Source: Mediannikoviicoccus sp037890055 (GTDB lineage: Bacteria > Bacillota > Clostridia > Tissierellales > Peptoniphilaceae). Taken from it: a stretch of DNA of 64,000 nt. Both the position numbers and the translations under genes were made by a program. The stretch is taken from the NCBI GenBank assembly GCA_037890055.1, contig JBBKBD010000006.1. One strand, 5' to 3'. Below the pieces are notes generated by a model that was not told the DNA's origin, searched no databases, and worked only from the letters and a program-made list of their open reading frames with translations. Below are positions 15,975-24,147 of the stretch, piece by piece; positions within the stretch are counted from its first letter, which is position 1, and each line of letters starts with the position of its first letter.

Positions 15975-17402
15975 TTATTCTCCAAGTCCAAGATTTAATG
16001 CCTTTCTTATGGTTTCTCTTGCTATTGGCCCAGCGGATTCGTCTCCACCGGTTCCACTGTCTTCCAATACAACTGCAACGGCAATGGTCGGATTTTTCGC
16101 CGGCGCTGTTGCAATAAACCATGCGTTTGTAGACTTCTTATCTTTTATTTCTGCAGTACCTGACTTACCTGCAACTGTAACTGCTCTCAAGCCCGCCTCC
16201 GAGCCGTCTCTTACTACTGCAACCATATCTTTTAAGATTTCATTTGCAATTTTAGGTGTGGTTACCTTTGATAGTATTTCAGGATTTTTCTTAAACTCAA
16301 CTTCTCCTTCAGGGTTAGTTACCTTGTCCACTATATAAGGTTTCATCATAACACCATTGTTTGCTATGGCAGACATAACCATGGCCATATTAAGGGGAGT
16401 AACCAATGTGTCCCCCTGTCCAAAGGAAGTGGTTGCAATATTTGCAGCGTCTATCCCATCATAGTATCCATTAATGGACTTTGTAGTTGGTAGGTCGAAT
16501 GGAATTTTTTCTCCAATGAAGTATCTCTTACTTACATCTTGAAGTATCTTTCCACCAACTTCTGAACCGAGCTTACTAAAGTAAACATTTGATGATTTTA
16601 CTAAAGCTTTTTTCAAATCGGTTCTTCCATTTACCATTCCATTAATATTACTTACTTTGTATCCACCAATCTTAATTGAACCTTCGTCCTCTATTTCCAT
16701 ACTCTCAACTTTATCTTGATTTTCCAAAATACCTGTGGCTGTTACAACCTTAAATATGGAACCCGGTGTGTAAAGCCCTTGGGTAGCTCTGTTAAGAAGC
16801 CTTGCGTCCTTTTCATTATTTATAATATCTTCCCAGTCCGCTGTAATTGTGTTTGGGTCGAATGTTGGGAAGGAAGCCATGGCATAGATTTCTCCAGTCT
16901 TTGGATTCATGGCAACAATGGACCCCTTATGCTCTTTCAAAAGCTTCATGGTATAGCTTTGAAGTTCTGAGTTTGTGGTTAGTGTCAAGTTATTACCATC
17001 TTTTTGATTTTCTACAAGCTTCTTTAAGTCAGATAGCGGTGTATTCTCTTTTATGTTTAGAAGTGTCTTTGCATATGATTTTTCCAGTCCAGCTGTTCCA
17101 TAGTTCTTAGAGTTGAATCCAGTAATTGGCGAGTAGATTGAACCGTATAAAAACTTTCTAAAGTTATTGTTGTTACTGTCTGTTTGAGTTTCTACCAATA
17201 CATTTCCTTCAGAGTCATAAATAGTTCCCCTCTTGACTTTGTTTTCATCAACCCAATGCCTTCTGTTGTACTGAGCGTACTCCCCGGTGGCAATATCCTT
17301 TGCCTTTGCAATTTGGAAGTAGGTCATGTATAACACCAATGCTAAAAACAATCCTAAAAACATGGTCAGCACAACTATTATCTTTTTATTTATTCTTTCC
17401 AT
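15975..17402 (-). CDS. Class B penicillin-binding protein (transpeptidase)
   Basis: Cross-links peptidoglycan at the outer membrane face, working with the FtsW/RodA glycosyltransferase encoded just upstream. 475 residues: a membrane anchor (about 8-30), a short dimerisation/pedestal region with RGTIYDSEGNVL (58-69), and the transpeptidase domain with S215-I-F-K, S270-S-N and K413-S-G-T. All three active-site motifs are intact. There are no PASTA repeats, and the length is short for a class B enzyme. It resembles the PbpA/FtsI-like proteins of FHA-rodA-pbpA clusters. The start overlaps the ftsW end by 13 bases. Its C terminus faces a convergent gene. Confidence 0.93.
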   Translation of the reverse strand: MERINKKIIVVLTMFLGLFLALVLYMTYFQIAKAKDIATGEYAQYNRRHWVDENKVKRGTIYDSEGNVLVETQTDSNNNNFRKFLYGSIYSPITGFNSKNYGTAGLEKSYAKTLLNIKENTPLSDLKKLVENQKDGNNLTLTTNSELQSYTMKLLKEHKGSIVAMNPKTGEIYAMASFPTFDPNTITADWEDIINNEKDARLLNRATQGLYTPGSIFKVVTATGILENQDKVESMEIEDEGSIKIGGYKVSNINGMVNGRTDLKKALVKSSNVYFSKLGSEVGGKILQDVSKRYFIGEKIPFDLPTTKSINGYYDGIDAANIATTSFGQGDTLVTPLNMAMVMSAIANNGVMMKPYIVDKVTNPEGEVEFKKNPEILSKVTTPKIANEILKDMVAVVRDGSEAGLRAVTVAGKSGTAEIKDKKSTNAWFIATAPAKNPTIAVAVVLEDSGTGGDESAGPIARETIRKALNLGLGE

Positions 17403-18745
17403 TCTTCCACCATCTTATCTTTTATATCCGATGAACAGTATTGTAATATTCCTAGACAGATAAATGAAGTTACCATGGAGCTACCACCATAACTTACAAA
17501 TGGAATTGTAATACCTGTCATTGGAATTAGTTTTAATACTCCACCTATCATAAATACTGCTTGGAAGGCAAACATTATTGAAATGCCCAGGGCCACGTAT
17601 TTAAAAAACAGATTATTTTGTTCCATGGATATTTTAAAACCTCTATACACAAGTATCATAAATAGCATTATAATACCCATGCCTGTAAACACTCCCATCT
17701 CTTCTACAATTGCAGGGAAGATAAAGTCAGAGCTTGCAACTGGTATTAAATCAGGACGACCAAGTCTAAGTCCCGTACCAAAGAAACCTCCCGATGCAAG
17801 AGCAAATAGTGATTGTACTATTTGGTATCCCTTGTCTTGCACGGACTTCCATGGATCAAGCCATATATCAAATCTAACTCTTATATGGGAGAACATTAGG
17901 TAGGCCATTATACTTCCCACAACCGCCATAAGTAAGTTTAAAGCAAGGAAGTATCTATTGTAATCAAAGATGTACATAAAAATAATGTACACTATGAAAA
18001 ATATAACAGCAGAGCCTAGGTCCTTTTGCACAAAAAACAGTCCAATTAGTGAATAGGCAACCACCATAAAGGTAAGTGGCTTTTTCTTTTCAATTAAAAA
18101 GTGATACTTGGAAAGCTTCTTACCGGTCAATAGATTTTCGTTTGTTTCAAAGGATGCTATAAAGAAGATGAATAATATCTTCGTGAGCTCCGAAGGCTGA
18201 AAAACTATGCCCTTAATATTGGCCCAGTTCTTTGCACCGTATTTTTCAAAACCAAATACTATGGTTATGAAAAACATAAAGAAACATCCTGCCAAGTAAA
18301 GCAGCGTAAGATTTTCCCAGCCCTTAAATGACTTTAGTATAAAGTAGGTTACATAGAACATGGAAACGCCTATTAAATACCAAAACAGCTGTCTTGTTCC
18401 CTCGTATGGATTAAGTCTAAAAATCATTACAACACCAATACTAAATAGCATTGATGCCACAAGTAAAAGATAGTTGTCCCCATCGGTTACCTTTACTACC
18501 AATCTATTTGCCACATTTACACCAATAATAAAAGAAATGAACAGCAAAGTGTTTTTCGTATTGAAGTTTTCTCCAGCAGATACAGAAATAAGTCCCATGG
18601 CAAGTATCTGAAACCAAAGTAAAAGCCTTAGTGGGTTCTTTACGCTGGACCTAGTAAAATTAAACTCTTTACTAAATATCTTTTTAAAAAAATTGCTTTC
18701 ACTTCTAATAAGCGATTTTTTATTTTTCATCGTCATCATCACCAT
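17390..18745 (-). CDS. FtsW/RodA/SpoVE-family peptidoglycan polymerase
   Basis: A SEDS-family lipid II polymerase, partner of the class B PBP downstream. 451 residues with about ten membrane segments. Diagnostic motifs are near the C terminus (GVLKLIPMTGITIPFVSYGGSSM) and mid-protein (FQPSELTKI). FtsW versus RodA cannot be decided from sequence alone; the FHA-SEDS-PBP order resembles rodA-pbpA clusters. Four candidate ATG/GTG starts are packed in the first 18 bases and none has a strong ribosome site. Translation is probably coupled to the upstream FHA gene, which it overlaps. Confidence 0.93.
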   Translation of the reverse strand: MVMMTMKNKKSLIRSESNFFKKIFSKEFNFTRSSVKNPLRLLLWFQILAMGLISVSAGENFNTKNTLLFISFIIGVNVANRLVVKVTDGDNYLLLVASMLFSIGVVMIFRLNPYEGTRQLFWYLIGVSMFYVTYFILKSFKGWENLTLLYLAGCFFMFFITIVFGFEKYGAKNWANIKGIVFQPSELTKILFIFFIASFETNENLLTGKKLSKYHFLIEKKKPLTFMVVAYSLIGLFFVQKDLGSAVIFFIVYIIFMYIFDYNRYFLALNLLMAVVGSIMAYLMFSHIRVRFDIWLDPWKSVQDKGYQIVQSLFALASGGFFGTGLRLGRPDLIPVASSDFIFPAIVEEMGVFTGMGIIMLFMILVYRGFKISMEQNNLFFKYVALGISIMFAFQAVFMIGGVLKLIPMTGITIPFVSYGGSSMVTSFICLGILQYCSSDIKDKMVEEWKE

Positions 18746-19229
18746 CTACAAATAAGAACTCAACTTGTCCAAAGTCAACCAAATCCTTATCTTTAAGTAA
18801 CACTACCCCTGATACCTTTTGGCCATTTACATATGAGCCGTTGGCAGAGCCCAGGTCTTCAAGATAGAACTGTCCTCTTTGTTTAAAAATTCTGGCATGT
18901 TTTTTAGAGATAAATCTATCTCCAAGCACAATGTCGTTACTGTCAGATCTTCCTATTGTAGTATTATTTTTTATAAAATAATGTTCTTGTATTTTGAAAG
19001 GCAATCTCTCTTTTCTATTGATAAGTTTCAAATAGCTGTCCGCCGGTGTATTTAAATTATTTATTCCCTTGATATCAAGGTAAATCATCTTTATTATGTT
19101 GAAGATGAAATAATAAATTATTATTACAAAGGCGTATTTGAATATCATAGCCAATAGGTCATATAGTTTCATATTGGCGGTCAATTGAATTGAGAAAAAC
19201 TTTTCAAGTATTTCAATAATAAAATTCAT
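18720..19229 (-). CDS. Membrane-anchored FHA-domain protein
   Basis: 169 residues: an N-terminal amphipathic region, one membrane helix (about 24-50), a linker, and a C-terminal forkhead-associated domain (about 80-160). The phosphothreonine-binding residues are in place: G93-R94-S95, S108, H111, and N130-G131 plus N135-G136. FHA domains bind phosphothreonine, so a Ser/Thr kinase (not in this window) probably signals to the coupled SEDS-PBP pair; compare FhaB in actinobacteria. I start at the ATG at 19229, with AGGAG 5 bases upstream. The codon at 19253 has no such site. The tail is acidic (DGDDDDEK). Confidence 0.9.
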   Translation of the reverse strand: MNFIIEILEKFFSIQLTANMKLYDLLAMIFKYAFVIIIYYFIFNIIKMIYLDIKGINNLNTPADSYLKLINRKERLPFKIQEHYFIKNNTTIGRSDSNDIVLGDRFISKKHARIFKQRGQFYLEDLGSANGSYVNGQKVSGVVLLKDKDLVDFGQVEFLFVDGDDDDEK

Positions 19230-19247
19230 ATCTTCTCCTAGTATTTT

Positions 19248-19275
19248 AAGCACTAATATTCCAAGTACTAATATT
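19248..19275. repeat. Two 13-bp direct repeats upstream of the FHA gene
   Basis: AAGYACTAATATT occurs at 19248-19260 and 19263-19275 (one difference), a 15-base period, just upstream of the FHA ribosome site. It could be an operator for a tandem-binding regulator. Confidence 0.4.
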
Positions 19276-19326
19276 TTACACGAAAAACTTAAATTTTCCT
19301 ATAATTTAGAGATTTTGTAACATTTG

Positions 19327-19911
19327 TTAAAAGTCTAAAGATTTTTCAAACTCCACTTTGCCATTTTCTAAAGATTTTATTGTGGCAAGTGACTCAATTT
19401 CATATCCCTTTTCTCTAAGCCTCTTGCCTCCGTCTTGAAATCCCTTTTCGATTAATATTCCAGTGGACACAAGCTCTGCCCCAGCCTGCTTTAAAATGTC
19501 GTAAACACCTTCCAAGGCCTTTCCATTTGCTAAAAAATCATCTATTACTAAAACTCTGTCACCTTTATTCAAATAGTTTTTGGAAACCATTATATCATAG
19601 GTAACTCCCTTAGTATAACTGTATACAGAGCTTTTGTATACCTCATCTCCAATAGTTTTTGAAATATTTTTCTTTGCGAATACAACTTTTTTATTCATGG
19701 CAAGGCCTACTGCAAATGCTATTGCAATTCCAGACACTTCCACCGTAAGTATTTTATCTATATCTAAGTGTTCAAATCGCCTCTTGAACTCTTCTGCAAT
19801 CTGCATAAAAAATTCCGGATCGATTCTATGATTAACAAAGCCATCTACCTTTAGTACATTTCCTGGAAGGACTATTCCTTCTTCAAGAATTCTCTTTTCT
19901 AATATGTTCAA
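19327..19911 (-). CDS. xpt: Xanthine phosphoribosyltransferase
   Basis: Converts xanthine and PRPP to XMP in purine salvage. The 194 residues carry the family N terminus (NILEKRILEEGIVLPGNVLKVDGFVNHRID) and the PRPP-binding VLVIDDFLANGKA motif. The start is a TTG with AGGAGG exactly 5 bases upstream; no in-frame ATG fits. It is monocistronic with an extended -10 promoter only about 30 bases ahead. There is therefore no room for the guanine riboswitch that controls xpt in Bacillus. Confidence 0.95.
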   Translation of the reverse strand: MNILEKRILEEGIVLPGNVLKVDGFVNHRIDPEFFMQIAEEFKRRFEHLDIDKILTVEVSGIAIAFAVGLAMNKKVVFAKKNISKTIGDEVYKSSVYSYTKGVTYDIMVSKNYLNKGDRVLVIDDFLANGKALEGVYDILKQAGAELVSTGILIEKGFQDGGKRLREKGYEIESLATIKSLENGKVEFEKSLDF

Positions 19912-19939
19912 GTTGTCCTCCTTAAATATATTTATAACT

Positions 19940-19948
19940 ATTATATCA
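19940..19948 (-). promoter_or_regulatory. Extended -10 promoter of xpt
   Basis: Minus-strand TGATATAAT with no clear -35. It begins just after the pgm terminator. Confidence 0.55.
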
Positions 19949-19956
19949 AAAGGGCA

Positions 19957-19983
19957 TAAAAAAAGAGAAGACTTGCTTCTCTC
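19957..19983 (-). terminator. Terminator of the glycogen operon (after pgm)
   Basis: A perfect 7-bp stem AGAGAAG/CTTCTCT with a 5-base loop, then seven T on the minus strand, a few bases beyond the pgm stop. Confidence 0.9.
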
Positions 19984-19986
19984 TTT

Positions 19987-21675
19987 CTAAACTCTATTTA
20001 TTTTTTCCTTGGTACTCTTTTCAATTGAATCCAATTTCTTTTTAGAGTCTTTTTCACTTTCTCCCTTAGAGTAAATATATATTTTTATTTTCGGTTCTGT
20101 TCCTGAAGGTCTAAGGGCATACCATGATCCATCATCAAAGTAGTACTTAAGTACATTTGACTTTGGTATTCCTGTGTCGTCATTCAAATAGTCAATTGTC
20201 TTTTCAAGTTTCATTCCCTTTATCTCTGTAAGAGGATTTTCTCTAAAGTCCTTCATGATATGACCAATCTTTTCTTGTCCTTCAAGCCCTTCAAGAACGA
20301 TGGAAATTAATCTTTCATCATAGAAGCCATACTCATCCTTAAGTTCTTCAAGCACATCTAATAGTGACTTGCCCTGCTTTTTATAGTAGGCTGCCATTTC
20401 ACAAATCACCATTGCTGAACTTACCGCATCTTTGTCCCTTACAAAAGTTCCGTAGTTATAACCGATACTTTCTTCAAATCCATAGATAAATTCTTTTTCA
20501 CCGGTGATTTCAGATTCATTTGCAACAGCACAGATATTTTTAAAACCAGTAAGAGTTTCAATTGTTTCAACACCATATTTATTCGCAATGGCCTTGCCCA
20601 TGTCTCCTGTTACAATGCTCTTTACTATAACTGAGTTTGATGGAAGATCTTTCTTTTCATATCTTTGGCTCAAGATGTAATGAATCATTAGAGCTCCAAT
20701 TTTGTTTCCATTTAGGAATACATAGTTTCCATCTTTGTCCCTAACTTCAATGGCCGCTCTATCTGCATCAGGGTCTGTGCCTATTAACATTTCAGCAGAA
20801 ACTTTTTTACCAAGGTCAATGGCGTACTTAAATGCCTTTGGATCCTCAGGGTTTGGATATCCCACAGTTGTAAAGTTTGGGTCTGGGTTTTCTTGTTCTT
20901 CAACTACAACAATGTTGTTAAAGCCCCTTCTCTTTAAAATCTCTCTAACATATTTATTTCCGGTTCCATTTAATGGAGTGTAAACAATTTTTATATCCTT
21001 ATCAATATCTTCATTTATTGTAAGGGACAGAACGTCCTTTAAATATTTTTCGTCAAGCTCTGTGGAGTACATCTCAATAAGTCCCTTTTCAATTCCCTCT
21101 TCCAGTGGCAACCTCTTAACTTCAGAAAAACTTTCAATCTTTCCAATGTTTTCTTCAATGGAACTTGCCATGTCTTCAAGAATTTGTGACCCTTCTGGAC
21201 CATAGGCTTTATATCCGTTATACTCCTTTGGGTTATGGCTTGCAGTTACCATTACTCCCCCGGCACATTTAAAATTTCTAACCGCATAGGATAGTAGTGG
21301 TGTTGGTCTAATGTCGTCAGAAAGGTATACCTTTATTCCATTTCCCGCAAATACTTCCGCAGTGATTCTTGCAAACTCCTTTGAAAAATGTCTAACGTCA
21401 TATGATATGGCAACTCCTTCGCCCTTTATGTCGTTGCCCCTTTCAATTATAGTAGTTGCAAATCCTTGAGTTGCCTTTGCAACCATGTACTCATTCATTC
21501 TATTTGTACCAGCGCCAATCTTTCCCCTAAGGCCTGCAGTACCGAATTGTAGGCTTTGATAAAATCTATCTTTAATCTCTTCTTCATCAGATGCTATGGC
21601 CGCCAGTTCTTTTTTCGTCTCATCGTCAAACTCATTTCCATTTAACCATTGTCTATAAATATCTTTGTAATTCAT
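19987..21675 (-). CDS. Phosphoglucomutase / phosphomannomutase
   Basis: Interconverts glucose 1-phosphate and glucose 6-phosphate through a phosphoserine intermediate, linking glycogen to glycolysis. The 562 residues match the PgcA-type alpha-D-phosphohexomutases. The active-site loop is TASHNP (144-149, catalytic S146), the Mg loop is DPDADR, the sugar loop is GFEESIG and the C-terminal phosphate loop is RPSGTEPK. It starts 9 bases after the unknown gene with AGGAGG. It is the last gene of the glycogen operon, a sensible place for the enzyme joining glycogen turnover to central metabolism. Confidence 0.95.
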   Translation of the reverse strand: MNYKDIYRQWLNGNEFDDETKKELAAIASDEEEIKDRFYQSLQFGTAGLRGKIGAGTNRMNEYMVAKATQGFATTIIERGNDIKGEGVAISYDVRHFSKEFARITAEVFAGNGIKVYLSDDIRPTPLLSYAVRNFKCAGGVMVTASHNPKEYNGYKAYGPEGSQILEDMASSIEENIGKIESFSEVKRLPLEEGIEKGLIEMYSTELDEKYLKDVLSLTINEDIDKDIKIVYTPLNGTGNKYVREILKRRGFNNIVVVEEQENPDPNFTTVGYPNPEDPKAFKYAIDLGKKVSAEMLIGTDPDADRAAIEVRDKDGNYVFLNGNKIGALMIHYILSQRYEKKDLPSNSVIVKSIVTGDMGKAIANKYGVETIETLTGFKNICAVANESEITGEKEFIYGFEESIGYNYGTFVRDKDAVSSAMVICEMAAYYKKQGKSLLDVLEELKDEYGFYDERLISIVLEGLEGQEKIGHIMKDFRENPLTEIKGMKLEKTIDYLNDDTGIPKSNVLKYYFDDGSWYALRPSGTEPKIKIYIYSKGESEKDSKKKLDSIEKSTKEKINRV

Positions 21676-21684
21676 TTTGCCCTC

Positions 21685-22242
21685 CTAACGAAAGTACGCC
21701 AATCCCTTGTAAAGTGATTTACTCCTTATCCAACGGGACAAATTCGTTTCAAAAAATTCTTGTCCATTGAATATCTTTGCAAATATTTTTTCTTCTTCTC
21801 GCTTAACTCCAACTACAAGTCCCCATCTGCCCCTTAACTTTTTGTCCTTGTTGTTCCAAGTGACCATAAGCAAAGGACAGCCGTGGTATAGACCAGAGTT
21901 AATATAATTGTAAACGGCCTCTTCCTTCCAAATCCATGCATTTTTCATATAATGCATCTTTCTGCCTCTTTTTAAACTGAAGGCTCTTACCCTATGGGCC
22001 ATTTGAAGAATTAAAAAGGCCTTGTTTTCAAAAACTTTTTTGAAATCCCAAAAAGCATTTTCATCGTTAAATAGATACCCATATTTGTCCATTTTGTAAT
22101 AAAAATAGTAGAGCATTATAAAAGCTTCTAAATTTCCATTGAATTCCTGTGTTCTTCCATCTTTAAAAATTTTATCTTTTGTTAAAAGAAAGCCTTCATC
22201 TTTTAACATCTCTTCAAATCCATCTAGTTCTCTATAGTCCAT
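21685..22242 (-). CDS. Unknown protein encoded in the glycogen operon
   Basis: 185 residues, not recognised. No signal peptide or membrane helix. It is rich in aromatic residues (for example FIMLYYFYYKMDKYGYLF) and in lysine and arginine. The C-terminal half (GCPLLMVTWNN, then RGRWGLVVGVK, then a final W near 171) loosely recalls papain-like C39/transglutaminase folds, in which a G-W/H-x-x-V-x-G strand carries the catalytic His. Here that position is W-G, so it would be inactive; this is weak inference. I start at the ATG at 22242, one base after the pulA stop; a TTG at 22254 is also possible. Tight spacing on both sides shows operon membership. Confidence 0.75.
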   Translation of the reverse strand: MDYRELDGFEEMLKDEGFLLTKDKIFKDGRTQEFNGNLEAFIMLYYFYYKMDKYGYLFNDENAFWDFKKVFENKAFLILQMAHRVRAFSLKRGRKMHYMKNAWIWKEEAVYNYINSGLYHGCPLLMVTWNNKDKKLRGRWGLVVGVKREEEKIFAKIFNGQEFFETNLSRWIRSKSLYKGLAYFR

Positions 22243-22243
22243 A

Positions 22244-24130
22244 TCAACATCCAATTTTGTATACGTAACTTGTAATCGGTGAAATAATTATATTTTCACC
22301 TAAATTAACTTCCTCTTCTTCGCCAAAAATTATTTTCATGTTTTTAATGGAAAGGTCTTTGTAATTGTTTTTAATATGGTCTTCAAGATTTTTATATTCC
22401 AAAGTAAATTCGACTCTTCCGCTGTTGTGAAGCACAAATAGAATTTCATCTTGGGCTAATATAGTGTAAGCAATTACTGAGTCTGGAAGATTTTCTATAA
22501 AGTAAAAGCTTTCAGAAATATCTTCGTAGCTCTTTAACATGAACTTTGAATTTTCTCTTCTTAGATGAATAAGTTTCCTCACATGTTCATAAAGTTCATA
22601 GTTTTCCCTTTTCAATCTCCAATCGATTTGGTTTGTAGTTATGGGACTGTTATATGAGTTGTGGTCCATGTTCTTTGAACGAGAGAATTCATTTCCGGCG
22701 TGGAAAAATGGTAGGCCAAGTGAAAGTAAAATTATACTAAAGGCCATTTTGCTTATGTCCGTAAAGTTTTCTACGTCTTCTTCCGAAATAGATTTTTTTA
22801 ATTTGTCCGCCAAGATTAAATTATCGTGGGAGTTGAAATAGTTTATGCTCTCCTGTGGATACATGGTTAGTCCTTCATAACCTTCCAGTGAGGTTGTACT
22901 TCCCATTATGCCAACTTGTACATCTCCCTTCATCCAAAACTCACCTTGGATGTAACCCTTGGTGTCCGAGTCGTTATCACCCTTAATGGAGTCTCTAAAT
23001 CTAGAGTTGAATATGGAAAATCCTCTGCCCTTTTGTGAACCCGGAAGTGTTTGATTATTAATTGGCAGTGTTGAACCCCATGCCATCCATGGCTCGCCGT
23101 AAATTAAAATATTTGGATTTATCGCTCTTAATTCCTCTATTAATATGTCAACTGTCTCCCTATCCATTAGCGCCATTAAATCAAATCTAAATCCATCTAT
23201 CTTATATTCTTTAACCCAATATTTAAGGGAGTCGATAATAAACTTTCTTCCTAAGGGTTTCTCTGAAGCAAATTCATTTCCACAACCTGATCCGTTGGAG
23301 AAGGTGCCATCTTGATTCATTCTATAATAATATGACGGTGCAAGCACATTGAAGTTTGAGTCCATAGTTCTAAAAGTATGATTATAAACCACATCCATTA
23401 CCACGGATATTCCCTTTTCATGTGCCGCCATTACAAGCTCTTTAAATTCTTTTATCCTTGCAATTGGATCAGTTGAATCAACTGCGTAAGACCCTTCTGG
23501 AACATTATAAAGTTCTGGATCATAGCCCCAGTTATAGTTGTTAGGATTGTCAAAGGCTTCGTTGTTTTCATCCACTGTTAAATAGTCATAAATTGGCATC
23601 AAGTGAAGATGTGTTATGCCAAGCTCCTGTAAGTGGCTAAGTCCTGTTTTATATCCTTCGTAACTAGTGTCTACTTCAGCGATTCCCAAAAACTTTCCAC
23701 AATGCTCTTTATTAACTCCCGATGACTCATGGTAGCTAAAGTCCTTAACATGGGTTTCGTAAATTATTGCATCGTCTTTGTCATTCACTGGCACTTCATG
23801 TTCCAAAAAGCCCTTTGGATTTGTCATTTCCAAGTCTATAACAACGGACCTCTTGCTATTTACTGAAGCAGATACAGAATAGGGATCCGTCACTTCATAC
23901 TCTTCATCAACTAAATAATTATAGTACTTAAGATTTAAATCACCTTCTACCACACATTCCCAAAAACCAAATTCGTCCTTTTGCATTTCATATTTTTCCC
24001 TTTCCATGGTCTCTGGGTCGTTATATATAAGAAGGGATATATTCCTATTTGGAGAATAGGTCTTAAATGTAGTTTTTTCTTTGCTATACCTAAATCCTAA
24101 GTTTATATCTTTTATCTCTTCGTAATTCAT
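22244..24130 (-). CDS. pulA: Type I pullulanase (glycogen debranching)
   Basis: Hydrolyses alpha-1,6 branch points in glycogen or limit dextrins. 628 residues: an N-terminal beta-sandwich (CBM48-like, about 1-110), then a GH13 barrel with VMDVVYNH (region I), DGFRFDLMALMD (region II, nucleophile Asp), YGEPWMAWG (region III, Glu) and FNSHDN (region IV), then a short C-terminal domain. There is no signal peptide, so it acts inside the cell. I use the ATG at 24130 (AGGTG close upstream); a GTG at 24136 is possible. With the phosphorylase homologue apparently inactive, this is the only clear degradative enzyme in the operon. Confidence 0.95.
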   Translation of the reverse strand: MNYEEIKDINLGFRYSKEKTTFKTYSPNRNISLLIYNDPETMEREKYEMQKDEFGFWECVVEGDLNLKYYNYLVDEEYEVTDPYSVSASVNSKRSVVIDLEMTNPKGFLEHEVPVNDKDDAIIYETHVKDFSYHESSGVNKEHCGKFLGIAEVDTSYEGYKTGLSHLQELGITHLHLMPIYDYLTVDENNEAFDNPNNYNWGYDPELYNVPEGSYAVDSTDPIARIKEFKELVMAAHEKGISVVMDVVYNHTFRTMDSNFNVLAPSYYYRMNQDGTFSNGSGCGNEFASEKPLGRKFIIDSLKYWVKEYKIDGFRFDLMALMDRETVDILIEELRAINPNILIYGEPWMAWGSTLPINNQTLPGSQKGRGFSIFNSRFRDSIKGDNDSDTKGYIQGEFWMKGDVQVGIMGSTTSLEGYEGLTMYPQESINYFNSHDNLILADKLKKSISEEDVENFTDISKMAFSIILLSLGLPFFHAGNEFSRSKNMDHNSYNSPITTNQIDWRLKRENYELYEHVRKLIHLRRENSKFMLKSYEDISESFYFIENLPDSVIAYTILAQDEILFVLHNSGRVEFTLEYKNLEDHIKNNYKDLSIKNMKIIFGEEEEVNLGENIIISPITSYVYKIGC

Positions 24131-24147
24131 ATACACCTGCTAAAATT

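Noticed and set aside
19912..19960. Guanine riboswitch upstream of xpt (also considered for adenine deaminase, uraA and purDL)
   Set aside because: The leaders between promoter and start are about 25-40 bases (about 200 bases for purDL, occupied by the small ORF). None contains the three-way-junction core of a purine riboswitch.
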